NCBI GenBank assembly: GCA_002167555.2
Contig: NHDL02000001.1
Coordinates: forward strand, 1 to 56,998
DNA: 56,998 bases
Reading direction: 5' to 3'
Source: Deltaproteobacteria bacterium TMED58
GTDB taxonomy: Bacteria > Desulfobacterota_D > UBA1144
The notes below the pieces were generated by a model, which saw only the letters and a program-made list of their open reading frames with translations, ran no database searches and had not been told where the DNA came from. The translations under genes were made by a program, and so were the position numbers. This document shows positions 1 to 8,844 of this stretch, in pieces (the first letter of the stretch is position 1; each line of letters opens with the position of its first letter).

Positions 1-131
1 ATATCATAGTCGAATACCGGATCAGCTACACCCTGAGAGATAATATGAATTCTATCTCTATCAAGTGGTAATGGTGGAACTTCCCCTTCTTCGAGCCATG
101 GATAGCTATATTCGTTTGCTTGTTTTCCCAT
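1..131 (-). CDS. Unknown protein, N-terminal part only (MGKQANEYSYPWLEEGEVPPLPLDRDRIHIISQGVADPVFDYD...), runs off left edge
   Basis: Open frame on minus strand from ATG at 129-131 to window edge; same strand and close spacing to the ADC-like gene. Confidence 0.55.
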   Translation of the reverse strand, partial: MGKQANEYSYPWLEEGEVPPLPLDRDRIHIISQGVADPVFDYD

Positions 132-166
132 GATTATTTTCTCCTAAAATAAATTTAATTTAGTTC

Positions 167-1138
167 CTATGCACCTTGGTGAATTGGGAACTGTTGTCTT
201 AAACCATACTGATATGGTGTTGCATATCCTCTATAGCTTGCAGGTCTTTCGTATGTTTCATTCCATACAACCTCTGCTGGAGGAATAACAAGATCAAATG
301 TAAATGAAATTAAACCTTTAACTTCGTTTACTTTTAATTCTGCACCCATGTTATCAAATGGTGTAGCTTGTTGGAACCAGTCAATGGCATCGCCAGAAGC
401 TGTTCTTGTAAGCTCGTTTTTAATTTGGAATCTATGTCCTTCTACATTAAATGCAGGTGGAAGTTTAGATGGAAGATATGTTAACTGCCATTCTGAACTT
501 GCAACATCAGGACGTGTGATAACTTTCATATTGAATTTACCCCAGTCAGTTTTTCCATAAAAATATGGTGGTTTAACTGGTGCATCATCATATTTACCTT
601 GCTGTGCGCACATTAGGTAACCATTTCTTGACATTGAGAAGCCAAAGAAATCGTCTCCTTTTTCGCCGCCATGCTCAGTTGCTCTGATATAAGCCATTTT
701 TTTAGGGAATCCTAAAACACGACCTGCGTCAACCGCTGAATCAGAAGTAAGATACATATATGGATAGTAACCTGCTTTCCATGTATTACCTTTAGCGTCT
801 GTGTGAGAAGCGGAGATTGTAACTCCGAACTCTAAATAAGGGCCTAACATTGTGTTATTGTGTTGTACATACCAGTACTCGACAAGTTCTGCGTCGTCTC
901 CATCCCATACAGATAATGGTGGATTTGGACATAGTCTTTGTCTTGTTTCTGCGTCAACATCAAGAACAAAAGCTGACCATCTTGAATCTGAATAAGTCAA
1001 AGGAAGAACATCAATATCCCATAGAGGATCGGAAGGGTTTCCAATAATCCATGATTTAATGTCTCTTTCAACTGGTGGTGCTGGAATCTCGTCTGTGAGA
1101 GTCCAATACTTTGTGTCTACATTAAGATGACTTGGCAT
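167..1138 (-). CDS. Acetoacetate decarboxylase family protein
   Basis: 323 aa; GFPKK motif carrying the paired lysines typical of the ADC family; SD-like AAGGAGG upstream of the start. Confidence 0.75.
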   Translation of the reverse strand: MPSHLNVDTKYWTLTDEIPAPPVERDIKSWIIGNPSDPLWDIDVLPLTYSDSRWSAFVLDVDAETRQRLCPNPPLSVWDGDDAELVEYWYVQHNNTMLGPYLEFGVTISASHTDAKGNTWKAGYYPYMYLTSDSAVDAGRVLGFPKKMAYIRATEHGGEKGDDFFGFSMSRNGYLMCAQQGKYDDAPVKPPYFYGKTDWGKFNMKVITRPDVASSEWQLTYLPSKLPPAFNVEGHRFQIKNELTRTASGDAIDWFQQATPFDNMGAELKVNEVKGLISFTFDLVIPPAEVVWNETYERPASYRGYATPYQYGLRQQFPIHQGA

Positions 1139-1185
1139 CGTTTGAGACCTCCTTAAATGAAATTTGCGCGTGTAGGGTAGTTTTT

Positions 1186-1230
1186 ACGGTGTAAAACCTT
1201 TAATTGCTAAACTAAGCTTTTACACCCCGT
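1186..1230. repeat. Inverted repeat GGTGTAAAA(1188-1196)...TTTTACACC(1218-1226) at the predicted 5' end of the ADC transcript
   Basis: Direct reading; 9-bp arms with flanking ACG/CGT. Confidence 0.7.
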
Positions 1231-1237
1231 TATATCA

Positions 1238-1266
1238 ATTAAATCAAATAGTGAAAAAATAGTCAA
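1238..1266 (-). promoter_or_regulatory. sigma70-like promoter for ADC-like gene: TTGACT-17 nt-TTTAAT
   Basis: -35 at 1261-1266 and -10 at 1238-1243 read on minus strand. Confidence 0.6.
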
Positions 1267-1276
1267 TGATTAATTT

Positions 1277-1334
1277 AAAAAAACTATAATGTCCATATTA
1301 TTTATTATAGACCGTATTTAAGTTGGACATTATA
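1277..1334 (-). terminator. Probable terminator of sir2 gene: 11-bp perfect inverted repeat TATAATGTCCA/TGGACATTATA followed on minus strand by T7
   Basis: Arms at 1285-1295 and 1324-1334, A-run (T on minus) at 1277-1283; large ~28-nt loop lowers certainty. Confidence 0.5.
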
Positions 1335-2100
1335 AGCCTAAAAACCCCATTAATAGCTCAGAAACATGCACTGCTCGGTCTTGAATCTTTATAGTTGCCC
1401 TTGAATCAAAAGGGGTATCTAAAAGGTCAATTATTGCCAAATCTGAGCCTGTTTTTAAAGCTACATCAGGTAGGCTATTTGCCGGAGAAACTTGAAGAGA
1501 GGAGCCAATTACTATCATCAATGACGCTTCTTTGCATTTATCAACAGAAGATGTCCACGGGCGAGTTGGAAGACCTTCGCCAAAAAAGACTGCAGTTGGT
1601 TTTATAAGACCATTACATGGTTTTCCATCTATTGTTTCACAAATGGGAGGATTTTCTCCTTCATCGACTCGATTTATTATATCATCCATAGGAAAAACTT
1701 GTCCGCATTCTAGACAACTCGATTGTCTAATAGAGCCATGTAGCTCATGTACATTAATATTTCCTGCCGTTAAATGAAGACCGTCGACATTTTGAGTTAT
1801 AACCCCATTAATTAGACCAGCCTTTTCCATTTTTGCTAAAAGTAAGTGAGCCGAGTTTGGTTTTGCGTTAGCTCTAATTGGATACATTTCCAAAGCATAA
1901 TTATAATATTGAGTTGGATCTTTTAAAAAGCCTGGAATTGAAACTATCGAGGAGTCATACTTCTCCCATGCTCCAGAACCAGGTGAACGATAGTCTGGTA
2001 TGCCAGACTCAGTACTTATTCCAGCTCCCGTAAATACAATTGAATTTTTATGTTTTAAAATTAAGTTTGCTAATTGTTCTACTTTATCTTCTGTGCACAT
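1330..2100 (-). CDS. cobB: NAD-dependent protein deacylase, Sir2 family
   Basis: GAGISTESGIPDYRS, TQNVDGLH, HGS and CxxC...C...C motifs; start placed at ATG 2098-2100 (MCTEDK), not the TTG at 2133, which lies in a hairpin. Confidence 0.88.
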   Translation of the reverse strand: MCTEDKVEQLANLILKHKNSIVFTGAGISTESGIPDYRSPGSGAWEKYDSSIVSIPGFLKDPTQYYNYALEMYPIRANAKPNSAHLLLAKMEKAGLINGVITQNVDGLHLTAGNINVHELHGSIRQSSCLECGQVFPMDDIINRVDEGENPPICETIDGKPCNGLIKPTAVFFGEGLPTRPWTSSVDKCKEASLMIVIGSSLQVSPANSLPDVALKTGSDLAIIDLLDTPFDSRATIKIQDRAVHVSELLMGFLGL

Positions 2101-2131
2101 AAAAAAAATAGGGAAGGGGGTAGCCCTTCCC
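2101..2131 (-). terminator. Intrinsic terminator: GGGAAGGG-CTACC-CCCTTCCC-TATTTTTTTT
   Basis: 8-bp GC-rich stem (2111-2118/2124-2131), 5-nt loop, then U8 on minus strand, downstream of the nitroreductase stop. Confidence 0.85.
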
Positions 2132-2153
2132 AAAGTTTAAGGTCAAATTTAAA

Positions 2154-2969
2154 TTAACCGTTTTCGTCAGTTCTAGTTGGTAAACCCATAGCTTCAGCAG
2201 CTTTGTTTACAGCTGCTAGTCTTTCAGGAGTTAAAGCTGATGCTTCACCCATCATTCCTAACGCGGTAAGTTCTGCATCTACACCAGGATCTGCTACCGC
2301 TGGGACACCACATTTCTCTTTATAAATGATATCTCCATAAGGTGATCTTGGTCTCCATCCCATGGATTCTACTGATTCTCCTGGATAGCCTATTGCCATT
2401 GCCCAAACAAACTGCATTGATTCTCTAAAACCTAGAACTTCAGCAATTTTTGGTCCTTGTCCAGCATAACAACAGCTTCCTAAGCCAAGTGCTGTAGCCA
2501 TTAACTGAGCTGACGCCATAGCCATTCCAGTTTCACATGAAAGAAGATAAGCAACTATTTCCGGTGGAAAAGTTGTTAATCTTGGTAGAGTAGTATTTTC
2601 AATATTATCCATACTCCAACCATGACTTGGGTTAACACCACCCATTTTGAAAAGAGCTGGTAATCCTTTAGGTAATCCGTTATACCATAAGTCTCTGTCA
2701 AGTGCAAAAACTAAGCTCACTGGAGCCATTTTTGCCATTGGTATGTTAAATGCTGAAACAATCTCAGTAAACTTATCTTTTGTCTCCTGGGCTTCAACTA
2801 TAGTAACTGTTATACAGTTAGCATTACCCATATGTGATGCATTCCTAGCTGCTTGACATATGGCTTGAGTTTTTTCAGGTTCAACCGCTCTTTCTGGATC
2901 ATAAAATCTGCAAGAACGTCTTTTACCTAAAACTTCTATAAAATCTACGCTTTCGTAATTTAAAGGCAT
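2154..2969 (-). CDS. Nitroreductase family protein
   Basis: FIEVLGKRRSCRFYDPERAV N-terminus and ATALGLGSCCYAG motif typical of the family. Confidence 0.8.
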   Translation of the reverse strand: MPLNYESVDFIEVLGKRRSCRFYDPERAVEPEKTQAICQAARNASHMGNANCITVTIVEAQETKDKFTEIVSAFNIPMAKMAPVSLVFALDRDLWYNGLPKGLPALFKMGGVNPSHGWSMDNIENTTLPRLTTFPPEIVAYLLSCETGMAMASAQLMATALGLGSCCYAGQGPKIAEVLGFRESMQFVWAMAIGYPGESVESMGWRPRSPYGDIIYKEKCGVPAVADPGVDAELTALGMMGEASALTPERLAAVNKAAEAMGLPTRTDENG

Positions 2970-3078
2970 ATTATTTCCCTCCTTGGTTTAACTTTAAATC
3001 TACTTAATTCAAAAGTGAACTATTTAATATTACAGAACTTAAGTTTTTTTTTCAATAATTTTAAAAAAAAACTAGAAA

Positions 3079-3489
3079 CTACTTAACTGGTCTAAATTTA
3101 TATGAATAAATATCAGAGCCATCTTTGGCTTTTCTAACTACACCTACTATTGTTTCCACTTCTATACCTAGTTTTAAATCTTTTTCGAGATCATCTGCTT
3201 CAACTTGGGCCATAACTCTAATTTTTTGATCTGGAAAATCAATTAATCCAAGTCCAAAAGGCACAGTAAAATCGGGCAAACTCCTTCTTACAATAGTAAA
3301 AGAGTGTAAGATTCCATTTCTAGGAAGTTGTGTATGCTCCACGTCGTCTAAAAAGCTCACTGGATCCGCCAAATATGGTGGAAAAGTCCAGTTACCTGAG
3401 GACTTAGATTTGCCAGCAATTAATCGTGGTTCTGGATTTTCAGTAAAAAAATCGGCATGTAAAACTCTTCTTTCATCATTTTCACTCAT
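3079..3489 (-). CDS. DUF35 OB-fold acyl-CoA-associated protein, zinc-ribbon cysteines missing
   Basis: Layout GxWxFPP + OB-fold; positioned next to a thiolase as is typical for DUF35. Confidence 0.65.
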   Translation of the reverse strand: MSENDERRVLHADFFTENPEPRLIAGKSKSSGNWTFPPYLADPVSFLDDVEHTQLPRNGILHSFTIVRRSLPDFTVPFGLGLIDFPDQKIRVMAQVEADDLEKDLKLGIEVETIVGVVRKAKDGSDIYSYKFRPVK

Positions 3490-3513
3490 AATAAAACTCC
3501 TGTTTAATTTCTT

Positions 3514-4680
3514 TTATTTACCTAGGATGCTAACAACACAAGTAATACCGTCCATTGCTGGTTGTGCTCCGCCCATAGTTTCAATTAGACCAATTTTTGC
3601 ATCTGGAACTTGATATCCTGTTGCTTCACCTCTTAGCTGATTTACAATTTCTACAGTTTGTAAAAGACCGGTGGCGCCCACAGGATGTCCTCTAGAAAGC
3701 AAACCACCACTTGCGTTAATAGCTATTTCCCCATCATAATTGGACCTTTCTTCTTCGACTAATCTTGCACCTTCGCCTTTCTTAGCAAAACCTAAAGCTT
3801 CTGCAACAATAAGTTCGGCAATTGCAAAAGCATCATGTATTTCCACCACGTCAATGTCTTTGGGACCAAGGCCTGCTTGCTCATAAGCCATTTGTGATGT
3901 TCTAGTTACGTTTTCTGATGGATCACAAGTAAGTCCAGTAGGAGACGCATAACCTCCGGATTGAGCAATACAACCTAGAACTTTAATTGGCTCCCTTGAA
4001 GTATCTCTTTTAATTTTTTTCAATGTATCCCCATCTACTAAAACAGCTGCAGCTGATGCATCACCAACTGGGCAACACATGCTTCTAGTTAGTGGGTCAG
4101 CTATTAGCGGGTCATTTAATACCTGCTCTATTGTTGTTTCTTTTCTAAATTGTGCAATTGGATTTTGTGCAGCATGTTTTCTACTTTTGACAACAACTTT
4201 GGCTAGTGTTTCAGAAGAGACACCATATTCATCCATATATTTCTTGGCTCTCATAGCATAAAGTCCTGGCATACTCATTCCTAATGCAACTTCAATATCA
4301 TCCTCTTCTAATGGAAGGGGGCCACCAGACATTATTTTGCTTAAATTCTCTACTCCCCAAGCTAGAGCAACATCATGCTGACCATAAGCAATAGTTCTCC
4401 AAGCTTCCCAAAAAGAAAGGGTTCCGCTTCCACAAGCGCCCTCAACATTAATTACGGGTTGTCCTACTAAGCCAATGTCTTTAAGTGTTCTTTGACCTAC
4501 GCCCATACCTTGATAAACATGACCACAAAAACCTATTTCAATATCTCTTGCATGTATACCCGAATCTTTAATAGCGGCCCATGATGCCTCACGGCCTAAC
4601 ATGTGAGCAGCCTGAGTTGGAAACTTGCCACAAGGGGTTTGACCAACACCAATTATATATACATCTCTTAAATTTGCCAT
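3514..4680 (-). CDS. Thiolase family protein (SCP2/acetyl-CoA acetyltransferase-like)
   Basis: GACGSGTLSFWEAWRTIA, VEIHDAFAIAEL, NASGGLLSRGHPVGATGL motifs. Confidence 0.9.
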   Translation of the reverse strand: MANLRDVYIIGVGQTPCGKFPTQAAHMLGREASWAAIKDSGIHARDIEIGFCGHVYQGMGVGQRTLKDIGLVGQPVINVEGACGSGTLSFWEAWRTIAYGQHDVALAWGVENLSKIMSGGPLPLEEDDIEVALGMSMPGLYAMRAKKYMDEYGVSSETLAKVVVKSRKHAAQNPIAQFRKETTIEQVLNDPLIADPLTRSMCCPVGDASAAAVLVDGDTLKKIKRDTSREPIKVLGCIAQSGGYASPTGLTCDPSENVTRTSQMAYEQAGLGPKDIDVVEIHDAFAIAELIVAEALGFAKKGEGARLVEEERSNYDGEIAINASGGLLSRGHPVGATGLLQTVEIVNQLRGEATGYQVPDAKIGLIETMGGAQPAMDGITCVVSILGK

Positions 4681-4765
4681 AAACTACACCTCTTCTTTGT
4701 ATTAACTAAAAATAAATTCAATAGTAGAATCAAAATTGTAAATTGAAATGACAGAAAAGGCAATA

Positions 4766-5605
4766 TTAAGTCCACTCTAAAAGCTCTAATAGGCCTCTTT
4801 TAATTGTTGGATAAAGATTTTGGGTCCTTGTAGACTGCGTTGTATTGTTCAAGTTTGATACTTCAACAATTCCCCGAACAGCATTGGTTATAAACATAGC
4901 CTCAGGAAAAATAATAGATCCAGGTTCAAATTCATCTTCAATAACGCGAATTTTATTGTTTTTGCAAACCTCTAGAACCAAATTTCTAGTTATACCATTA
5001 AGAGCACCTGTTTCAATAGAAGGAGTAAAGACATTTGTACCTTTAATCCAAAAGAAATTTCCCGAAGTTGACTCTACAACTATGTTCTTTTCGTTTATTA
5101 AAAGGGAGTCATCAAAATTGTTAAGCTTTGCAGCTCTTCTTTCTATAGAGTTAAGAAGGTAGTTGGTGGTTTTATGTGAATTAAAAATATCATTTGAACT
5201 AACCTTTTGCTTGCTTAAGCCAAGTGATATTGTTTCTTTAGTTGCACTATCCTCTTCTTTAATCGAAACACATAAAGTTGTTTTTTCAGATTTATCAAAG
5301 TAAGATGAGCCTCCGGAACTAAAAAGGGCCACCTTTATTACTAAGTCTTTAATAACATTATTAAAATGTTCGGATTTATGATTCTTAACCACCTTATCAA
5401 CAGTTGTTTCAATATAAAAATCCCCAGGATACTTGATATCAAGAAATTTACATGTGCTTTTCAGTCTTTGAAGGTGTCTGTCTATAAATACTGGCAATTT
5501 TTGCTTAAATCTAAAAGTTTCAAAAGCTCCTTCACCAAACATTAGACTTCTATTGAAATCTTCGGGGGACAACTTTTCTTTATCAAAATATAAAAATTCT
5601 TTCAT
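4766..5605 (-). CDS. pabC: Class IV aminotransferase, probable 4-amino-4-deoxychorismate lyase
   Basis: Fold class IV motifs (SHKTTNYL lysine region, ESTSGNFF); 4-bp overlap with pabB. Confidence 0.75.
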   Translation of the reverse strand: MKEFLYFDKEKLSPEDFNRSLMFGEGAFETFRFKQKLPVFIDRHLQRLKSTCKFLDIKYPGDFYIETTVDKVVKNHKSEHFNNVIKDLVIKVALFSSGGSSYFDKSEKTTLCVSIKEEDSATKETISLGLSKQKVSSNDIFNSHKTTNYLLNSIERRAAKLNNFDDSLLINEKNIVVESTSGNFFWIKGTNVFTPSIETGALNGITRNLVLEVCKNNKIRVIEDEFEPGSIIFPEAMFITNAVRGIVEVSNLNNTTQSTRTQNLYPTIKRGLLELLEWT

Positions 5606-6735
5606 TTTATTTTCACGGATTCACTTAAAGCTTGTGATTTTAAAATAGTTTCAGTGTTTTCTTTAATTGGCTTTGAATCCCAAACTATTCCAGCACCTGT
5701 ATAAAATCTTGAATCACTTTTTTCTATTATAACAAGTCTTATTCCAACAGAAAAACAAAAATCGCCAGAGGGGCCAAAAAAACCTAATGCCCCACAATAC
5801 GGACCCCTTTTGTGTCTTTCGATTTCATGAATTATTTCCTTAGCCCGCGATTTAGGAGTTCCAGTAACTGAGCCGGGGGGCATTAAGTATTTGAAAATTT
5901 CTTTATTGCTTATTTTTTTAACCAAAGTTCCTTCAATTTCGGATTCCAACTGAACAAGAGTCGAATAGGATTTTTTTTTAAAAAGCTTGTTAGTCTTAAC
6001 TGAACCTGGCACACAAATTTGAGATAAATCATTCCTCATTAAGTCTACAATCATTAAGTTCTCTGAAATTTCTTTATTATTTTTTTTTAGATTCTTGTCA
6101 TCTTCTGAGTTTCTTGAGGCAGTTCCTTTAATTGGTTTAGTTGTAATCTTCTTTCCAGACTTTTTAATAAAAAGTTCCATCGAACCACTAACAATAGAAT
6201 GATCGTGGAACTCAAAAAAAGATCCAAAATCTACAGGTTGTGTTTGATAGTAATTCAAGAATAATTCATATGGGCTTTTAATTTTTCCTAAAGTAAACTC
6301 CCTAGTTAAATTTATTTGGTAGATATCTCCATCTTTTATATATTTTTGAGCCTTCTTAACCCCTGATATAAAACTAGAATTAGGCGTAACTTTTTTTAAG
6401 ATTCTCTTGCTTGTTTGATATGAAATTTTATTTTTGCCACAAGGTGAAAATCCTTCGTAAATATTAAAAATTGCATTATATTTGGGAGGCTTCGTGACTT
6501 TTGAGTTGTATTCATAGGAAAAATATCCACAAGCAAAGCGACCACTACTTGTTTCCTTATCTATAAGGTCAACAATATCGATTTTGCTTCTGACTTTTTT
6601 ACCATTTTCACGAATGAACGTTCGTCCATCCTTGTCTTGGAGAATTTCAAATAAAGGTTTAGAAAAATATAGATTTTTTGTTTTTAAGTCATCAAGGTTC
6701 CAGCTTCCGTTTCTAGACTTAAGATGTGTCGTCAT
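5602..6735 (-). CDS. pabB: Aminodeoxychorismate synthase component I
   Basis: Chorismate-binding domain: IKGTASR, MVDLMRNDLSQICVPGSV, MPPGSVTGTPK, YCGALGFFG. Confidence 0.88.
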   Translation of the reverse strand: MTTHLKSRNGSWNLDDLKTKNLYFSKPLFEILQDKDGRTFIRENGKKVRSKIDIVDLIDKETSSGRFACGYFSYEYNSKVTKPPKYNAIFNIYEGFSPCGKNKISYQTSKRILKKVTPNSSFISGVKKAQKYIKDGDIYQINLTREFTLGKIKSPYELFLNYYQTQPVDFGSFFEFHDHSIVSGSMELFIKKSGKKITTKPIKGTASRNSEDDKNLKKNNKEISENLMIVDLMRNDLSQICVPGSVKTNKLFKKKSYSTLVQLESEIEGTLVKKISNKEIFKYLMPPGSVTGTPKSRAKEIIHEIERHKRGPYCGALGFFGPSGDFCFSVGIRLVIIEKSDSRFYTGAGIVWDSKPIKENTETILKSQALSESVKIK

Positions 6736-8782
6736 TTTGATTTATTTCTTCTTTATCACCTTTTTCACTCGTAAGTTTTTCGAAGTTAGAATTTTTAACG
6801 GGTAAATCAAGAGAATCCTCTAAAAGCTCAGCTATATCTTTTATTTTAATTTTGTCATTACCAACATATTTGGCTGCATCTTCAAACATAACATTACAGA
6901 ACGGACAAGCTGCTGCAACTGTCTCAACACCACTTTCCTCAATCTCCTCAAATCTGTTCCAGTTAACCCTTGGGGCTTCCTCCTCCATCCAAATTTTTCC
7001 TCCACCTGCACCACAACAAAAGCTTGTTTCACGAGATCTTTCAAGCTCCTTAACCTCTAAGCCAGGAATAGATGCTAATATTTCTCTTGGCTCATCGAAA
7101 ACTCTGTTGTGTCTACCTAAATAACAAGGATCATGATAGGTGATTTCTTCATCAATATTTTTCTTTGGATTCAACTTTCCATCTTTGACAAGGCTAGCTA
7201 AAAATTCTGTATGACTCAAAACTTCAACATCAGAGCCAAAATCTGGATATTCATTTTTAATTGAGTTAAAGCAGTGTGGACAATTTGCAATAATTTTTTT
7301 AACACTAAATCTATTCATTGTTTCAATATTTGTCATCGCCAACTCTTGAAATAAAGCTTCTTCACCAAGACGTCTCGCTGGATCACCTGTACAAGTTTCC
7401 TCAGGGCCCATCACAGCAAACTTAACGCCAGCCTCTTTAAGAAGTCTTGATATTGTTGCCGCCACCTCTTGACCCCTAGGGTCAAATGCCCCAAAGCATC
7501 CTGTCCAAAAAACTACTTCATAATCTTCTGCTGTGTTTCCCCCACCATTTCCTAGAACAGGAACTTCTTCCTCTTTGGTCCATGGGGCTCTGTCACCTGG
7601 TTCAAATCCCCAAGGATTTCCATGACTACCGAGTTTTTGAAGAGTTCTAACTGCAGTTCCTGTCATTTTACCTTCCATTGTCAGGAACCTTCTCATTTCA
7701 ACAATTTTTCCCATTTGATCTATAAATAAAGGACAAACTTCGACACAAGCACTACAGGTTGTACAGGCATATAATTCTTCTTCTGTAACCCAGCCTTCAC
7801 TAGGCAAATACTCGGTATTCATTTCTTCCTTACCAGAGTTCTCTGTAACAAAATGCCTAAGCTTAATAACAATATCTCTTGGACTTAAAGGTTTCTCAGT
7901 CCCCCATGCAGGACAATTATCAGTACATCTTCCGCATTCTGTACAGGTATAGGCATCAAGGACATCTTTCCAACTGAAATCTTCAAACTTTCCTGTGCCA
8001 AAATGTTCTATATCATCTGGAACATCCTCAAAATCAATCTTGCTCATTTTGCCTCTAGGTTCAAGATTTTGAAAAAATACATTAGGAATAACTGTCAAAA
8101 CATGACTGTGTTTTGAATAAGGTAAATAATTTAAAAAAGCAAATAAAAGACATACGTGAATCCAATAAAAAAACTCAGTAGAAAAAGCTGCGGTTGCTAC
8201 ATTAACATTGCTTAGAAAAAAGGAAGCCCACATTGATGAAACCGGAAGCCAAGATGAAGGTTCAGTACCAAGAGCGATTTTAGAGGCACGAAATCCAAAA
8301 TCAGTAACCATTAAACCAAAAATCATCCCTAAAATAACTACGGCATCAATACTATTAACCTCTCTTCTTTTACCGCTAGGAATGACCGTTCTATTTAAAA
8401 CACCCATGATTAAAGCAACAATAACTAATGATTGAACAACATCTAAAGTAAGAAGAAACATGTCTTGGGCATCCCCACCAAGGAAACCAAATGCTTCAAA
8501 TCCTGGAACAAAACCCAGAACAACCAATTCCAAAGATCCAATAGTAATAATCATAAAGCCCCAAAAGAGCATGAAGTGCTCTATGCCAGCCCATGTATAG
8601 TTTTTTAGAATTCTTTTTTGACCAAAAACATAAACAATCAAACCTTTAACTCTGTCAAAAATTCTGTCCGCTCTAAAAGAAGGTCTTTTTGCAGAGAACA
8701 TTATTTTCAAAAAACCAAACACATTTCTCAAAAAAAATGCTATCGCAAACACCACCAATAAACTTAGTACAATAGGCTTCAT
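6719..8782 (-). CDS. Membrane Fe-S oxidoreductase: NarI-like cytochrome b domain + 4Fe-4S dicluster + CCG domains (EtfD / ETF:menaquinone oxidoreductase-type)
   Basis: Multiple N-terminal TM segments, CTECGRCTDNCPAWGT and CTTCSACVEVCPLF clusters, CCGAGGG motif. Confidence 0.8.
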   Translation of the reverse strand: MKPIVLSLLVVFAIAFFLRNVFGFLKIMFSAKRPSFRADRIFDRVKGLIVYVFGQKRILKNYTWAGIEHFMLFWGFMIITIGSLELVVLGFVPGFEAFGFLGGDAQDMFLLTLDVVQSLVIVALIMGVLNRTVIPSGKRREVNSIDAVVILGMIFGLMVTDFGFRASKIALGTEPSSWLPVSSMWASFFLSNVNVATAAFSTEFFYWIHVCLLFAFLNYLPYSKHSHVLTVIPNVFFQNLEPRGKMSKIDFEDVPDDIEHFGTGKFEDFSWKDVLDAYTCTECGRCTDNCPAWGTEKPLSPRDIVIKLRHFVTENSGKEEMNTEYLPSEGWVTEEELYACTTCSACVEVCPLFIDQMGKIVEMRRFLTMEGKMTGTAVRTLQKLGSHGNPWGFEPGDRAPWTKEEEVPVLGNGGGNTAEDYEVVFWTGCFGAFDPRGQEVAATISRLLKEAGVKFAVMGPEETCTGDPARRLGEEALFQELAMTNIETMNRFSVKKIIANCPHCFNSIKNEYPDFGSDVEVLSHTEFLASLVKDGKLNPKKNIDEEITYHDPCYLGRHNRVFDEPREILASIPGLEVKELERSRETSFCCGAGGGKIWMEEEAPRVNWNRFEEIEESGVETVAAACPFCNVMFEDAAKYVGNDKIKIKDIAELLEDSLDLPVKNSNFEKLTSEKGDKEEINQNDDTS

Positions 8783-8844
8783 AAAAACTCCCGGGGATGA
8801 TTAAATAATATTAAGTAGTTAGTGTTAAAAATCAAGGTTTAGAT

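Noticed and set aside
348-1047. Plus-strand ORFs 348-560 and 850-1047
   Set aside because: Antisense to the well-supported ADC-like gene; low-complexity translation and no family motifs. The same applies to the other short antisense ORFs in the track (for example 6852-7124, 13416-13754, 25549-25964, 42136-42516, 54201-54719).
2101-2133. N-terminal extension MGRATPFPIFF of the Sir2 ORF
   Set aside because: Encoded by the terminator hairpin from a TTG codon; not Sir2-like. ATG at 2098-2100 is preferred.
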